DNA of 64,000 nt from Parahoeflea olei (GCF_001703635.1 NZ_LQZT01000009.1:1-64000), one strand, 5' to 3'; positions 9,850-18,511 are shown, counted from the first letter of the stretch. The notes: generated from the letters alone by a model not told the origin. A program made the numbers and translations.

Positions 9850-10254
9850 GCTATCCCCATGGAACGAATGGAATGATCAGTCGCGACAGCCGTGCAGGCC
9901 ATGGCGTGCCGGTGTGCCGCACGACTAGACCACAGATTTGCGCCGCATGCACTTGCGGGCTGCAAACCGGCCGGCGAAATCTCGCACAGCGCTTCGACAA
10001 ACGGATGCAGGCTGTTGATTTACATGTGAAAACAAGTGGCGCTGAAGGCCAGCGATTTCCACCTGATGGATGGACAATAGTTCCATAATCCATCTTATGC
10101 GATTTTTGTTTGGCGGTGATTGCCGCGGCCGAGACGTGCCGGCGCATGGGCGCTCCAGCGTTTGCTGACGCCAGACGACACAGTGCTGCGAGACCTTGTC
10201 CCCTGACGCGCTGCTGCCCCGAGATGGCCGTCAACATCTGCGCCCCGCGTTGGT
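9850..10254. other. 405-base gap without a convincing gene; inverted repeats present
   Basis: Open frames here are short or have no family resemblance and poor starts. Two structures stand out. One is an imperfect repeat at 9937-9966 (TTTGC...GCAAA outer arms with partly matching GC-rich inner arms). The other is a 7-bp perfect repeat at 10065-10094 (GATGGAT, 16 bases, ATCCATC) in an AT-richer patch. The latter could be an operator or promoter region for the racemase-like gene downstream on the minus strand. Confidence 0.4.
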
Positions 10255-11427
10255 CTATCCGTTCAGGCTCTTCAGCACCAGCCGGTACACCGCACCTTTT
10301 GCCGTCTCGTCGCAAGGCCATGCGACCCATTCCCGATCCAGCGTCAGGCGTCCGGCCGGAACCAGGTGCCGCGCGATCTCGGCCGGCGTGGTGTCGTCGC
10401 GCGTCCCGTTCTCCCAGTCATGAAAGGCTGTCGAGTATCGAACCATCGCTCCGCTGACCGGCAGATCGAGCAAGCCACCCTCGGCAAAAAATCTCAACCC
10501 GTCGCCCATTTCCTCGCCGATGAGTTTGAGCCTGGGTCCCAAGCGATGTTTGAGGATGGCGACAAACACGATCGCGGCGGAAAACGTGAACTTGTCGACG
10601 AGCAAGACGACCTGCCTGCCTGGGTCTTCGGTGACGGCATCGATCAAGGGCAGCGTTTGGAGGAAGTCGCCCCCGGTGTTTCCGCGAACGTCTATCAGCA
10701 GCGTCCGTCCCGTGCTGCGGCGTACTTGCTCGGCGGCACACGAGATGGCTTCCGGCAGCGCAGTTTCCCTCGGATCGAAGAAGCTTGGCAAGGATATCGC
10801 AAGCCCGAGGCCCTGCCAGTCCTCAATCTCCGCGTATCTTTGTGGCTGCCAGGCCGGATCGGCCTTGCCATGCTCGTTTCTCGGATAGAGCCTCGATGCC
10901 GGAACCGTATGCCCGTTGTCCATTTTCAGTTCGGTTGTCCGCCCGTTCTCGTCCTTGACGCGATAGGTGGTGGCCTCCCCTGACGAAACGCCAAGGCGAG
11001 CCAGGGCATGGGGCCATGCGAGAAGAATCGGGCCGATGACCCGTTTCCGCTGGTGCGTTCCCGCCAGGAACCTCGCCGCAGCGGCTTCGATTTGGCCGAC
11101 AGCTGTGCCATTGACGGCTAGCAGTTCCCGCCCCGGACCCGGTGTCTCCTGGGCGGTGTCCATCAACTGCACCCCTCTGCCGACGCTCACGAATCTCAGC
11201 GGGAGCACGGAGATGGCCCCATTCGGGATCAGCCGGGTCTGTCCGTTGTCGGGCAGCGCCAGCAGGCGCATCGCGGACAACAGAAAGGCGTCTCTGGACC
11301 CCTCCAGAGCGGAGCGTCGTGCGTCACGAAGACAGCGGTCCATCGCCGCCTGCCCGATCCGCCGAAAGCTGGGATCGGTTGGCAGCACAGTTTCCAGGAT
11401 GTTGTCGAGGTCTTGCGTCAGGGACAT
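10255..11427 (-). CDS. S41 (C-terminal processing peptidase)-like protein
   Basis: About 390 residues from ATG 11427 (the frame is open further to 11505). The C-terminal half looks like the S41 peptidase fold: a strand ending RGNTGGDF, then VVLLVDKFTFSAAIVF with the Ser in the usual nucleophile position, then LKLIGEEMGDG. In CtpA-type proteases the last motif is GExTFGKG, which carries the catalytic Lys; here that Lys is absent, so it may belong to another S41 subgroup or be inactive. A short LLAVNGTAV stretch recalls the end of a PDZ domain. No signal peptide is visible, which is unusual. Partner and substrate unknown. Confidence 0.6.
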   Translation of the reverse strand: MSLTQDLDNILETVLPTDPSFRRIGQAAMDRCLRDARRSALEGSRDAFLLSAMRLLALPDNGQTRLIPNGAISVLPLRFVSVGRGVQLMDTAQETPGPGRELLAVNGTAVGQIEAAAARFLAGTHQRKRVIGPILLAWPHALARLGVSSGEATTYRVKDENGRTTELKMDNGHTVPASRLYPRNEHGKADPAWQPQRYAEIEDWQGLGLAISLPSFFDPRETALPEAISCAAEQVRRSTGRTLLIDVRGNTGGDFLQTLPLIDAVTEDPGRQVVLLVDKFTFSAAIVFVAILKHRLGPRLKLIGEEMGDGLRFFAEGGLLDLPVSGAMVRYSTAFHDWENGTRDDTTPAEIARHLVPAGRLTLDREWVAWPCDETAKGAVYRLVLKSLNG

Positions 11428-11518
11428 GGGCCACGGTGTGCACAGGTGAACAGCGATGTCCAGATCGGGCCCGAACTCGCGGCCCCTCTGCCCGACTGAA
11501 CACACGCCTGCCCCGCAG

Positions 11519-12688
11519 TCAGGCTTTCCGTGACAGGATCAATGCCAGCGTCGAAGACGCAGCGCCGAAGGCACATGTGCCGGTCCAGCCCCAGGCGGCG
11601 AAGGCTGCGCCGCCGAGACCCGCACCCACGGCGCCCCCGGCGAGCATGGTGGCCATGAAAACGGTGTTGAGCCGGCTGCGTGCGGTCGGATCGAGCGCAT
11701 AGACGCGCGCCTGGTTGGCGACCTGCGAGGACTGCACCGCCAGGTCGAGGATCAGGATGCCGACAACCAGTGCAACGAGCGAGCCCTGCCAGAGCCCGAA
11801 AATAAGAAAGGCCAGCACGACAAGCCCCGCGCCGGAAGAGACGACGATCCCCGGCCCCTTCCGGTCCGCAAAGCCGCCGGCAATAGGTGCCGCAAGCGCG
11901 CCCGCGACGCCGACAAGCGCCAGCAGGCCGACCTCCGTGCCGCCGAAGCTGAACGGCGGCTCGGCCACCAGCAAGGCAAGATTGGACCAGAAACCGATAA
12001 AGGCTGCGAAGATCAGGAACTGCACGGCGACCGCGTTCCGCAGCACCGCATGGGTCCGGACCAGGGTCCACAGCGAGCCCAGCAGGCCGGCATAGCTCAA
12101 CCCGGTCGTCGGTGGAACGCGGGGCAGCCAGATGGCCAGGGCCACGCCCACGGCTGTCATCAGCGCCGCCGCAAACCAGAATACGTGGGCCCAGCCCCAC
12201 AGGTCGGAGATCGTGCCGCTGATCGTGCGGGCGAGCAGGATGCCGATGAGAATGCCGCCCGTCACCTTGCCGAGAACGCGCCCGCGCTCCCCGGCCGGAG
12301 CCAGATGCACGGCCAGGGGCACGATCTGCTGGGCGACCGTGGCGAACAGGCCGACTGCCAGGCTTGCCGTTGCAAGCCAGAGGAAATTCGGAGAGACGGC
12401 CGCGCCGACCAGCGCCACCACCAAAGCCGCAATGGTCGCGAGAATCAGCGACTTGCGTTCCAGCCGATCGCCGAGCGGCGCGAGAAAGAGCACGCCGAGC
12501 GCATTTCCGGCCTGCGTCAGCACCGGCACGAGCGCTGCGGCGCCGGATGCCAGTCCAAACTCCCCCTTCAGGTGGCCGAGAAAGGCCTGGTTGTAGTAGC
12601 TGTTGGCAACAGCCGCCCCGGCGCCGATCGCCAGGAGGCGGGTGAGTGCCGCGGTCAAATGGTCAGGGCCGGGAGATCGAACTGTCAT
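11519..12688 (-). CDS. MFS transporter (drug/metabolite exporter type)
   Basis: This 389-residue inner-membrane protein has about 12 predicted hydrophobic segments. The loop 2-3 motif is present as LAPLGDRLERKSLI (variant of GxLaDrxGrkxxl), and a repeat-like FADRKGPGIVV occurs in the second half, as in MFS proteins of the AraJ/DHA1 type. ATG 12688 is preferred to a start at 12721 because the extra residues are not hydrophobic and would run into the operator region. It is divergent from a LysR gene with an 80-base gap, so that regulator probably controls it. Confidence 0.85.
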   Translation of the reverse strand: MTVRSPGPDHLTAALTRLLAIGAGAAVANSYYNQAFLGHLKGEFGLASGAAALVPVLTQAGNALGVLFLAPLGDRLERKSLILATIAALVVALVGAAVSPNFLWLATASLAVGLFATVAQQIVPLAVHLAPAGERGRVLGKVTGGILIGILLARTISGTISDLWGWAHVFWFAAALMTAVGVALAIWLPRVPPTTGLSYAGLLGSLWTLVRTHAVLRNAVAVQFLIFAAFIGFWSNLALLVAEPPFSFGGTEVGLLALVGVAGALAAPIAGGFADRKGPGIVVSSGAGLVVLAFLIFGLWQGSLVALVVGILILDLAVQSSQVANQARVYALDPTARSRLNTVFMATMLAGGAVGAGLGGAAFAAWGWTGTCAFGAASSTLALILSRKA

Positions 12689-12744
12689 GGCTGCAGAGAT
12701 ACAGTTCGTGCGCTGCGCCACAAATGATATCTGTTGGCGAATGA

Positions 12745-12759
12745 TTTAGTTCAGCTAAA
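12745..12759. promoter_or_regulatory. Candidate LysR-type operator (TTTAG-N5-CTAAA)
   Basis: A perfect 5-bp dyad with T-N11-A spacing lies in the 80-base divergent gap between the MFS gene and the LysR gene, ending 9 bases before the LysR start codon. Position and spacing fit autoregulation plus control of the exporter. Seen in sequence; binding is inferred. Confidence 0.45.
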
Positions 12760-12768
12760 CTCGAAACC

Positions 12769-13656
12769 ATGACCCTGCCCGTTTCATTCAGCGCGTTGCG
12801 CGCCTTCGTCGAAGTCGGACGACACGGCAGCATCAAGCGTGCCGCGTCGGAATTGAATGTCACGCCCGGCGCCGTGAGCCAGCAGATCAAGGCTCTGGAG
12901 GCGCAGTTCGGCATTCAACTGCTCAAGCGCGGAAACCGCGAGGTGAAGCTCACGCCCCAGGGGCTGCGGCTGTTTGGCATGATTGCGCCGGGCTTCGAGC
13001 AGATCGACACGGCCGTTCAGGCTTTTTACGATCGCCGCCCGAACCTGCGGTCTCTCGTCATCAGCACCACGCCCGCCTTGGCGTCCTGCTGGCTGGCGCC
13101 GCGCTTCGGCGGGTTCACCGCGCAGCATCCCCAGATCGAGATACGGGTCGACTCCTCGGTCGATCTCACGGATTTGAAGCGCGGACCGGTCGACATCGCG
13201 ATCCGGCATGGCTCCGGCGATTATCCCGGTCTCGATACGGCCTTGCTGCACCGGCCCTCGCTGGTGGCGGTCGCAAGCCCCCGGCTTGTGCGGGATGGCC
13301 CCCTCGCCGCTCCGCTCGATTGCCTGCGCTACCCGCTGCTGCAGGACCGCGATCGCGTCGACTGGACCACATGGTTTCAGGCACTTGGAGCAAGGCCGGG
13401 CCGCACCGCAACAAAAGGGCCGAGCTACGCCGACGACAACCTGCTGATCCAGGGAGCGGTTGCCGGACAGGGGCTCGCCGTCGTGCGTGACATCTATGCC
13501 GCCGATGCCCTGCAATCCGGACGGATCGTGCTGGCCTTCGAAGCGGCGGTTCCGACGAAGGAGGGGTATTTCGTCGTCGTCGATCCGGACAAGCTCACCG
13601 TACCGAAGATTGCGGCTTTCCGGCAATGGATCCTGCGCGAGGCCGGCCGGGCGTGA
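12769..13656 (+). CDS. LysR-family transcriptional regulator (GcvA-like)
   Basis: A 295-residue regulator. The N-terminal winged helix-turn-helix spans about residues 5-65 (FSALRAFVEVGRHGSIKRAA, then TPGAVSQQIKALEAQFGIQL), followed by a periplasmic-binding-type effector domain. The end of the HTH (LLKRGNREVKLTPQGLRLF) is the GcvA-like subgroup pattern. It is divergent from the MFS exporter with a T-N11-A dyad between them, so it probably regulates the exporter and itself. Effector unknown. Confidence 0.9.
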   Translation: MTLPVSFSALRAFVEVGRHGSIKRAASELNVTPGAVSQQIKALEAQFGIQLLKRGNREVKLTPQGLRLFGMIAPGFEQIDTAVQAFYDRRPNLRSLVISTTPALASCWLAPRFGGFTAQHPQIEIRVDSSVDLTDLKRGPVDIAIRHGSGDYPGLDTALLHRPSLVAVASPRLVRDGPLAAPLDCLRYPLLQDRDRVDWTTWFQALGARPGRTATKGPSYADDNLLIQGAVAGQGLAVVRDIYAADALQSGRIVLAFEAAVPTKEGYFVVVDPDKLTVPKIAAFRQWILREAGRA

Positions 13657-13760
13657 GCCCGCCTTGTGCCGCGGCGCTTCGCCCGCGCCCCATCCCTTGC
13701 ACGCCCCTGCCGGTTGGCTTATCCCGGTAGCACAGCCTGTTTCTGCGGAGTTTTTTCCTC

Positions 13761-15245
13761 ATGTCCTTTGCCAAGCTTGACGATCATTGCCGTGCGCTCG
13801 GCGCGCTCGAACACGCGCTCTCCATTCTCGGCACCGACGAGGCGGTCAACATGGCGCCGGGCGGCGGCGAAGCGCGCGCGGAAGCCATGGCCGGCCTGTC
13901 GGGCATGTATCACCGCCAGGCGACCGATCCGCACGTGCCGGACTGGATCGCGGCCGCCAGGGCTGAAGAATTGACGCAGGAGCAGCGGGTCGCGGTCGAT
14001 GAGCTCGAACGCAGCTATGTCAACCTGACCTGCCTGCCCCCCGAATTCGTCGAGCGCAAGATGCGCACCGGCATGCGCTCGGAGCAATTGTGGCGCACCG
14101 CGCGGCCCAAGGGCGACTGGGAGGCGTTCCGCCCCGCACTCGAAGGCGTGGTGGCGCTGATGCGTGAGGAAGCGGCGATGCGCGCCGAGGTGCTGGGCCT
14201 TGCGCCCTATGATGCGCTGATGGAGCAGTTCGATCCCGGCAACCGCTCCGCGGATATCACCCCGGTCTTTGCCGAACTCAAGGCGTTTCTGGTCGATTTC
14301 CTGCCGCGGGCGCTTGCCGTCCAGGAACAGCGCCGCGCCCGGCATCCGCTGAAGCCGCTGTCGGGCGATTACCCGGTCGAGCGGCAGAAATCGCTGGGGC
14401 TGGCGATGATGCAGGCCGTCGGCTTCGACATGAACCATGGCAGCCTTTCGGTCTCGGATCATCCGTTCTGCGGCGGGGTGCCGACCGATGTGCGCATGAC
14501 CACGCGCTACCGCACCGACGAGTTCCTCTCGGCGCTGATGGGAATCCTGCACGAGACCGGCCACGGGCTCTACGAGCAGAACCTGCCCAAGGCGTGGGCG
14601 CACTGGCCCTCGGGCAAGGCGCGCGGCATGGCACTGCATGAAAGCCAGAGCCTGTTCGTCGAGAAGCAGATCGGCCGCAATCCCGCCTTCTGGCACTTCG
14701 CCCTGCCCCTGGTCGACGCCCATCTGAAGGAAAGCTGGACGATCGAGGATCTGCTGCCGCATGTGCATCAGGTCACGCGCGGCAAGATCCGGGTCGACGC
14801 CGACGAGGTGACCTACCCGCTGCACGTGATCCTGCGCTATGAGCTCGAGCAGGAGCTTCTGTCCGGCCGGCTCGAGGTTCGGGACCTGCCGGAAGCCTGG
14901 GACGCGAAAATGCAGGCCTCGCTCGGCATCTCCACGCTCGACGACCCGAAAAACGGGCCGATGCAGGACGTGCACTGGCCCTCGGGCGCCTTCGGCTATT
15001 TCCCGTCCTACACGCTGGGCGCCCTGATGGCGGCGCAGCAATGGGCGGCGATCGCCCGGCTCAATCCCGATGTCGACGCGGAAATCTCGAAGGGCGATTT
15101 CACCATGGTCAATGCCTGGCGGCGCGACAATATCTGGCTCAAGGCCTCGACCGGCTCGACGCCCGAAATCCTCGAGCAGGCAACCGGCGAAGCGCTCAAC
15201 CCGGCGCATTTCATCGCCCATCTCGAAGCCCGCTACGGCGGTTAG
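13761..15245 (+). CDS. M32-family carboxypeptidase (thermostable carboxypeptidase 1 type)
   Basis: A cytosolic metallocarboxypeptidase of 494 residues, the normal size for the family. The zinc-binding HEXXH motif is seen as HETGHGLYEQNLP, followed by the downstream Glu in ALHESQSLFVEKQIGR. Other M32 signatures are DVRMTTRY and the C-terminal MVNAWRRDNIWLKAS. These enzymes remove C-terminal residues from peptides, probably in peptide recycling. It stands alone. An upstream GGAG lies about 12 bases from the ATG, so the ribosome binding site is weak. Confidence 0.92.
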   Translation: MSFAKLDDHCRALGALEHALSILGTDEAVNMAPGGGEARAEAMAGLSGMYHRQATDPHVPDWIAAARAEELTQEQRVAVDELERSYVNLTCLPPEFVERKMRTGMRSEQLWRTARPKGDWEAFRPALEGVVALMREEAAMRAEVLGLAPYDALMEQFDPGNRSADITPVFAELKAFLVDFLPRALAVQEQRRARHPLKPLSGDYPVERQKSLGLAMMQAVGFDMNHGSLSVSDHPFCGGVPTDVRMTTRYRTDEFLSALMGILHETGHGLYEQNLPKAWAHWPSGKARGMALHESQSLFVEKQIGRNPAFWHFALPLVDAHLKESWTIEDLLPHVHQVTRGKIRVDADEVTYPLHVILRYELEQELLSGRLEVRDLPEAWDAKMQASLGISTLDDPKNGPMQDVHWPSGAFGYFPSYTLGALMAAQQWAAIARLNPDVDAEISKGDFTMVNAWRRDNIWLKASTGSTPEILEQATGEALNPAHFIAHLEARYGG

Positions 15246-15377
15246 GCGCAGCCTTCCCGCACCTTCGTTGGGAGCGCTTCGGCGTCGGTCTCGAGCTTCG
15301 GTCGGTCCCGGTGGGTGCGGCAGAAACGCCGCAGACCGGCGCGATTCCGGCGAATGCCTTGTTGGTGAAATCCGTGG

Positions 15378-15401
15378 GAGGGGCTGCCGGAGGGCGGCCC
15401 C
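15378..15401. terminator. Candidate bidirectional hairpin between convergent genes
   Basis: AGGGGCTGCC and GGCGGCCCCT form a 10-bp stem (one G-T pair) with a GGAG loop in the 162-base gap between the convergent M32 carboxypeptidase and EamA genes. No strong T-run is seen on either strand, so termination strength is uncertain. Confidence 0.4.
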
Positions 15402-15407
15402 TGCCCG

Positions 15408-16319
15408 TCACGCGGCCGGCGCCGCCGGTGTGACCGTGCTCGCCTTCATTGCCGCATCGCGGCGGCGCTTGCGTTCGCGCATGATCGTGTAGAGCCCCGT
15501 GGCGATGATGATGCCGGCGCCGGTCAGCGTGAAGACGTCGGGGAACTCGCTGAACACCAACATGCCGACGATGGTGGAAAACACCAGTCGCGAATAGCGG
15601 AACGGCGTGACCACAGAGATCTCGCCGATGCGGGTGGCCTCGGTCAGCGCCCAATAGGCCAGTACCCCGACCGACAGTGCGCCCGCCATGTAGGAGGTCT
15701 CCTGCAAGCTCGGCACCACGGCGCCGCCCTCGATGGCAAGCAGCGCCGCGCCCGACACGCCCACGGAGAAGAACCCCCAGGCCGACAATTGCAGCGAGGT
15801 CGTCGTCTTCGGCACCTTGCGGCTGGCAAGATCGCGGATCGCGAGACCGATCACCCCCGCCACGGCCCACAGCACTTCCGGCTCGAACCCGTCCAGCCCC
15901 GGGCGGATCACCAGCACCACGCCGAAGAACCCCACCAGGATGGCGGTCCAGCGCCGCCAGCCCACGGCCTCGCCCAGCACCAGCGCCGCCCCCATCGTCA
16001 CCAGCAGCGGCGTGGCCTGCAGGATGGTGGTGGCGGTGGCAAGCGGGATCAGGCTCAGGGCCGTGACGAAGCAAACGCCCCCGATCATCTCGGTCAGGTT
16101 GCGGATGACGACCGCGGGGTGAAAGAAGCCCTTCGAGACGACGCTTGTCCCCTTGAACACGGCATAGGCCGTGAACATCAGCGCGCCGGCAAAGCCGAGA
16201 ATCATCAGGATCTCGCCCACCGGCAGGCCGGAGGCGGCGGCGAGCTTGATGAACATGTCCTCGCCCGCAAAGCCGAGCATTCCGAGAACCATCAGCATGA
16301 TGCCGCGCATATTGTCCAT
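15408..16319 (-). CDS. DMT-superfamily (EamA) transporter
   Basis: A 303-residue inner-membrane protein with about 10 hydrophobic segments and two EamA repeats. Each repeat shows the usual pattern, for example GFAGEDMFIKLAAASGLPVG at the N-terminus and ALVLGEAVGWRRWTAILVGF at the end of repeat one. EamA proteins export or import small metabolites or amino acids; the substrate is not inferable. A MarR regulator lies directly upstream on the same strand (108-base gap), so co-transcription and MarR control are plausible. Confidence 0.88.
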   Translation of the reverse strand: MDNMRGIMLMVLGMLGFAGEDMFIKLAAASGLPVGEILMILGFAGALMFTAYAVFKGTSVVSKGFFHPAVVIRNLTEMIGGVCFVTALSLIPLATATTILQATPLLVTMGAALVLGEAVGWRRWTAILVGFFGVVLVIRPGLDGFEPEVLWAVAGVIGLAIRDLASRKVPKTTTSLQLSAWGFFSVGVSGAALLAIEGGAVVPSLQETSYMAGALSVGVLAYWALTEATRIGEISVVTPFRYSRLVFSTIVGMLVFSEFPDVFTLTGAGIIIATGLYTIMRERKRRRDAAMKASTVTPAAPAA

Positions 16320-16427
16320 TGTTGCCGATCCCGGTTGGATGAATGGGGTGGGCGGTACCGAGACCGTCCCTCGTCCCCTAGCCGGTTTGCGGGGCCGGCG
16401 AAAGCCTTTCGGGCGGTTGCGGCAAAA

Positions 16428-16877
16428 TTAGCTTGGAGGCACGCCTTCGCCCGCACGCAATGCCGAAACGATCCGGCCGAGCATGCTCAAAAACAGCTCC
16501 TGCTCCGCCACCGGCAGCCCTCCGAGCACGACGGCATTGGCCTCGCGCGCGACGGCGGTCGCCTGAGCCTCAAGCGCCCGCGCCGCCTCCGTCAGGCTCA
16601 CGATCTGCGCGCGCCGGTCGTCGGGATGCGGCCGCCGCTCGATCTGTCCGTCCCGCTCCATCCGCCCCAGCGTATTGGCCATGGTCGCCTGCTCCACGCC
16701 GAGCCGCGCGGTGAGCATGCGCTGGGTCTGCCCGTCCTCGCTCCACAATTCGCTCAGCACCAGGAATTGCGCCGGCGACAGGCCGAGCGGCGCCAGCCGT
16801 CGCTGCAGCGCCGCCGTGTAAAGCCGGGCTATCTCGCTTGCGAGAACGCCGGCGGACCGGGATTTGTCAAAGCTCAT
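16428..16877 (-). CDS. MarR-family transcriptional regulator
   Basis: A 149-residue winged-helix repressor. The MarR core is clear: LAPLGLSPAQFLVLSELW, QRMLTARLGVEQATMANTLG (recognition helix) and the wing MERDGQIERRPHPDDRRAQIV with its Asp-Asp-Arg-Arg. Such proteins act as dimers on palindromes and respond to small aromatic ligands. A long palindrome lies 18-55 bases upstream of the start, strongly suggesting autorepression. The EamA transporter downstream is the obvious co-regulated gene. Confidence 0.92.
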   Translation of the reverse strand: MSFDKSRSAGVLASEIARLYTAALQRRLAPLGLSPAQFLVLSELWSEDGQTQRMLTARLGVEQATMANTLGRMERDGQIERRPHPDDRRAQIVSLTEAARALEAQATAVAREANAVVLGGLPVAEQELFLSMLGRIVSALRAGEGVPPS

Positions 16878-16894
16878 GGCGCCTGCCTAGCATT

Positions 16895-16932
16895 AAACAG
16901 CATGCTATGCAATAATAGATAGCGCGCTGTTT
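16895..16932. promoter_or_regulatory. Candidate MarR operator: long imperfect palindrome
   Basis: Two inverted copies of ATAGCRYGCTGTTT (14 bases each, differing at 2 positions) are separated by 10 AT-rich bases, just upstream of the MarR start. Perfect outer arms are AAACAGC/GCTGTTT. The site would overlap the promoter of the MarR gene and lies in the divergent gap toward the yqaA-like gene. Binding is inferred from position and symmetry. Confidence 0.6.
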
Positions 16933-17125
16933 ATCTGGCCGTGCGTTCCCGAATTCGGCTGAAAGGCCTCGGTCCCAGGATCGGGTGAACCGGATCGGGT
17001 GGAGATGGCCGGGCGCCCGGACGCGGGCCTCCAGTCCGCCCCCTGCCCGCGTCCTGTTGCCCTTGCAGATTTCCGGCTATAGGCAAGGCGGCCGCGCGCT
17101 GCGGTTTCGCCCAGGAGAGCCGCCG

Positions 17126-17563
17126 ATGATCGACATTGCCGCCTATGCGAGCCTCTTCCTGTCGGCCTTTCTGGCGGCGACCCTGATCCCGGCGCAGTCG
17201 GAAAGCGTGCTCGCAGGACTGATCCTGGCGGGCGGTCGGCCGGTGCTGCTGCTCGTGGCCGTCGCCAGCCTCGGCAATATCCTGGGCTCCGTCCTCAACT
17301 GGCTGATCGGCCGCGGCGTCGAACGTTTCAGGGGCCGCAGCTGGTTCCCCGCAAGCCCGGCACAGCTGGACCGTGCGCAGCGACACTACAGCCGCTTCGG
17401 CTACTGGTCGCTGCTTCTGGCCTGGGTGCCGGTGATCGGCGACCCGCTGACGTTGGTTGCGGGCATTCTGCGCGAGCCGCTGTGGCGCTTCCTGTTGCTG
17501 GTCTCGCTCGGCAAGGTCGCCCGTTATGCCGTGCTGGCAGCGGGGCTCGGTGCGTTTGCGTGA
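17126..17563 (+). CDS. YqaA-family small membrane protein (DedA/SNARE-associated type)
   Basis: A 145-residue protein with about four hydrophobic segments. AATLIPAQSESVLAGLI and GNILGSVLNWLIGRGVERF are the typical YqaA/DedA re-entrant and Gly-rich segments, and YGSRFG-like RHYSRFGYWSLLLAWVPVIGD follows. The frame is open to 16985, but ATG 17126 has CAGGAGAG just upstream and begins at the first membrane segment. Members are thought to be transport-like, but no substrate is known. Confidence 0.82.
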   Translation: MIDIAAYASLFLSAFLAATLIPAQSESVLAGLILAGGRPVLLLVAVASLGNILGSVLNWLIGRGVERFRGRSWFPASPAQLDRAQRHYSRFGYWSLLLAWVPVIGDPLTLVAGILREPLWRFLLLVSLGKVARYAVLAAGLGAFA

Positions 17564-17654
17564 GGAGCCGGCCTGCCTGCCCACGCGTGGAGAGAGTTCC
17601 GCGCGGCCGGCAAAAGGGGCTTCCGTCTGTCCCGGAATAGGGTAACCTGCGCCG

Positions 17655-18248
17655 ATGGGACATGGTCTTGTGGTACTTTTGCTCGCCGCCTTTCCGCTGA
17701 TGGGAAGCCCCGGGCCCGCGACCCTGAGCACCGCCGCGATCGGATCGGCCTACGGGGCCCGGCGCGGCGTGCCCTATCTCGGCGGCATCATTGCCGGCAC
17801 GGCCACGGTGCTTGTGCTCATTGCCACCGGCATGACCGGGCTGATCCTGACCCAGCCGGCGCTGGTCAACGCCATCACCGTGCTGGCCATCGGCTACATT
17901 CTCTATCTCGCCTACCGGATCGCCACCGCGCCCGTGATGTCGAAGGCGGGCGCCGCCGACAAGGCGCCGTCCTTCACGAGCGGCTATGTGCTCGCGGTGG
18001 CCAATCCGAAAGCCTTCGCCGCCATCGGCGCGGTCTATTCGGGCAGCGTGCTCGTCCCCGGCGACGTGGTGCTCGACGCGGCGATCAAGCTCGCCGCGCT
18101 GACAGGTGTGATCATCGCCGTCAATTCCGCCTGGCTGGTGTTCGGCTCCGCGCTGTCATCGGTGCTGAGCGATCCCGCCAAGGGGCGCATCGCCAATGTG
18201 GCATTCGCCCTGCTCCTGGTCGGATCGGTGGTGCTGGCGGTTCTCTGA
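17655..18248 (+). CDS. LysE-family transporter
   Basis: A 197-residue inner-membrane protein with about six hydrophobic segments. The N-terminal SPGPATLSTAAIGSAYGARRG is the hallmark of LysE/RhtB amino-acid exporters, and NPKAFAAIGAVYSG is the second conserved motif. It probably exports an amino acid or related metabolite. It is 91 bases after the YqaA-like gene and converges on fdsD. Confidence 0.88.
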   Translation: MGHGLVVLLLAAFPLMGSPGPATLSTAAIGSAYGARRGVPYLGGIIAGTATVLVLIATGMTGLILTQPALVNAITVLAIGYILYLAYRIATAPVMSKAGAADKAPSFTSGYVLAVANPKAFAAIGAVYSGSVLVPGDVVLDAAIKLAALTGVIIAVNSAWLVFGSALSSVLSDPAKGRIANVAFALLLVGSVVLAVL

Positions 18249-18260
18249 AGCCGACCCGGT

Positions 18261-18277
18261 CGCGCCGCTGTGGCGCG
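18261..18277. terminator. Small hairpin between convergent LysE and fdsD genes
   Basis: CGCGCC-GCTGT-GGCGCG lies in the 29-base gap, directly beside the fdsD stop codon. It is a 6-bp stem without a T-run, so only a weak candidate for bidirectional termination. Confidence 0.3.
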
Positions 18278-18511
18278 TCAGGAGGTGACGCCGGTCGAAA
18301 CCGGCCGGTTGATCCTGTCGAGAGCCGCCACCACCATCGGCTTGAAGCCTTCGGTGCCCTGGTCGGTGATCTCGAACAGCTTCGCGCGCATGCGCGGATC
18401 CCAGAACTTGTTGATGTGGTCTGCCACGCCCTCCACCTGCTCGTCCTCAGGCTGGGACGCGAAAAACGTGGCGATCTGGTTGGCCTGGTAGATCAGCTTG
18501 TCAGGCGACAT
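18278..18511 (-). CDS. fdsD: NAD-dependent formate dehydrogenase, delta subunit
   Basis: A 77-residue protein starting MSPDKLIYQANQIATFF, with the conserved HINKFWDPRMRAKL segment typical of FdsD. FdsD is needed for a stable, active soluble formate dehydrogenase. ATG 18511 overlaps the fdhD stop by 11 bases, so the two are translationally linked. It is the last gene of fdsGBA-fdhD-fdsD, matching the fdsGBACD order known from Cupriavidus. A longer reading to 18577 would overlap more of fdhD and is not supported. Confidence 0.92.
   Translation of the reverse strand: MSPDKLIYQANQIATFFASQPEDEQVEGVADHINKFWDPRMRAKLFEITDQGTEGFKPMVVAALDRINRPVSTGVTS

Noticed and set aside
9851-10330. A 159-codon minus-strand frame in the gap before the racemase-like gene
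   Set aside because: No recognisable domain, poor start context, and it overlaps the 3' end of the S41-like gene.
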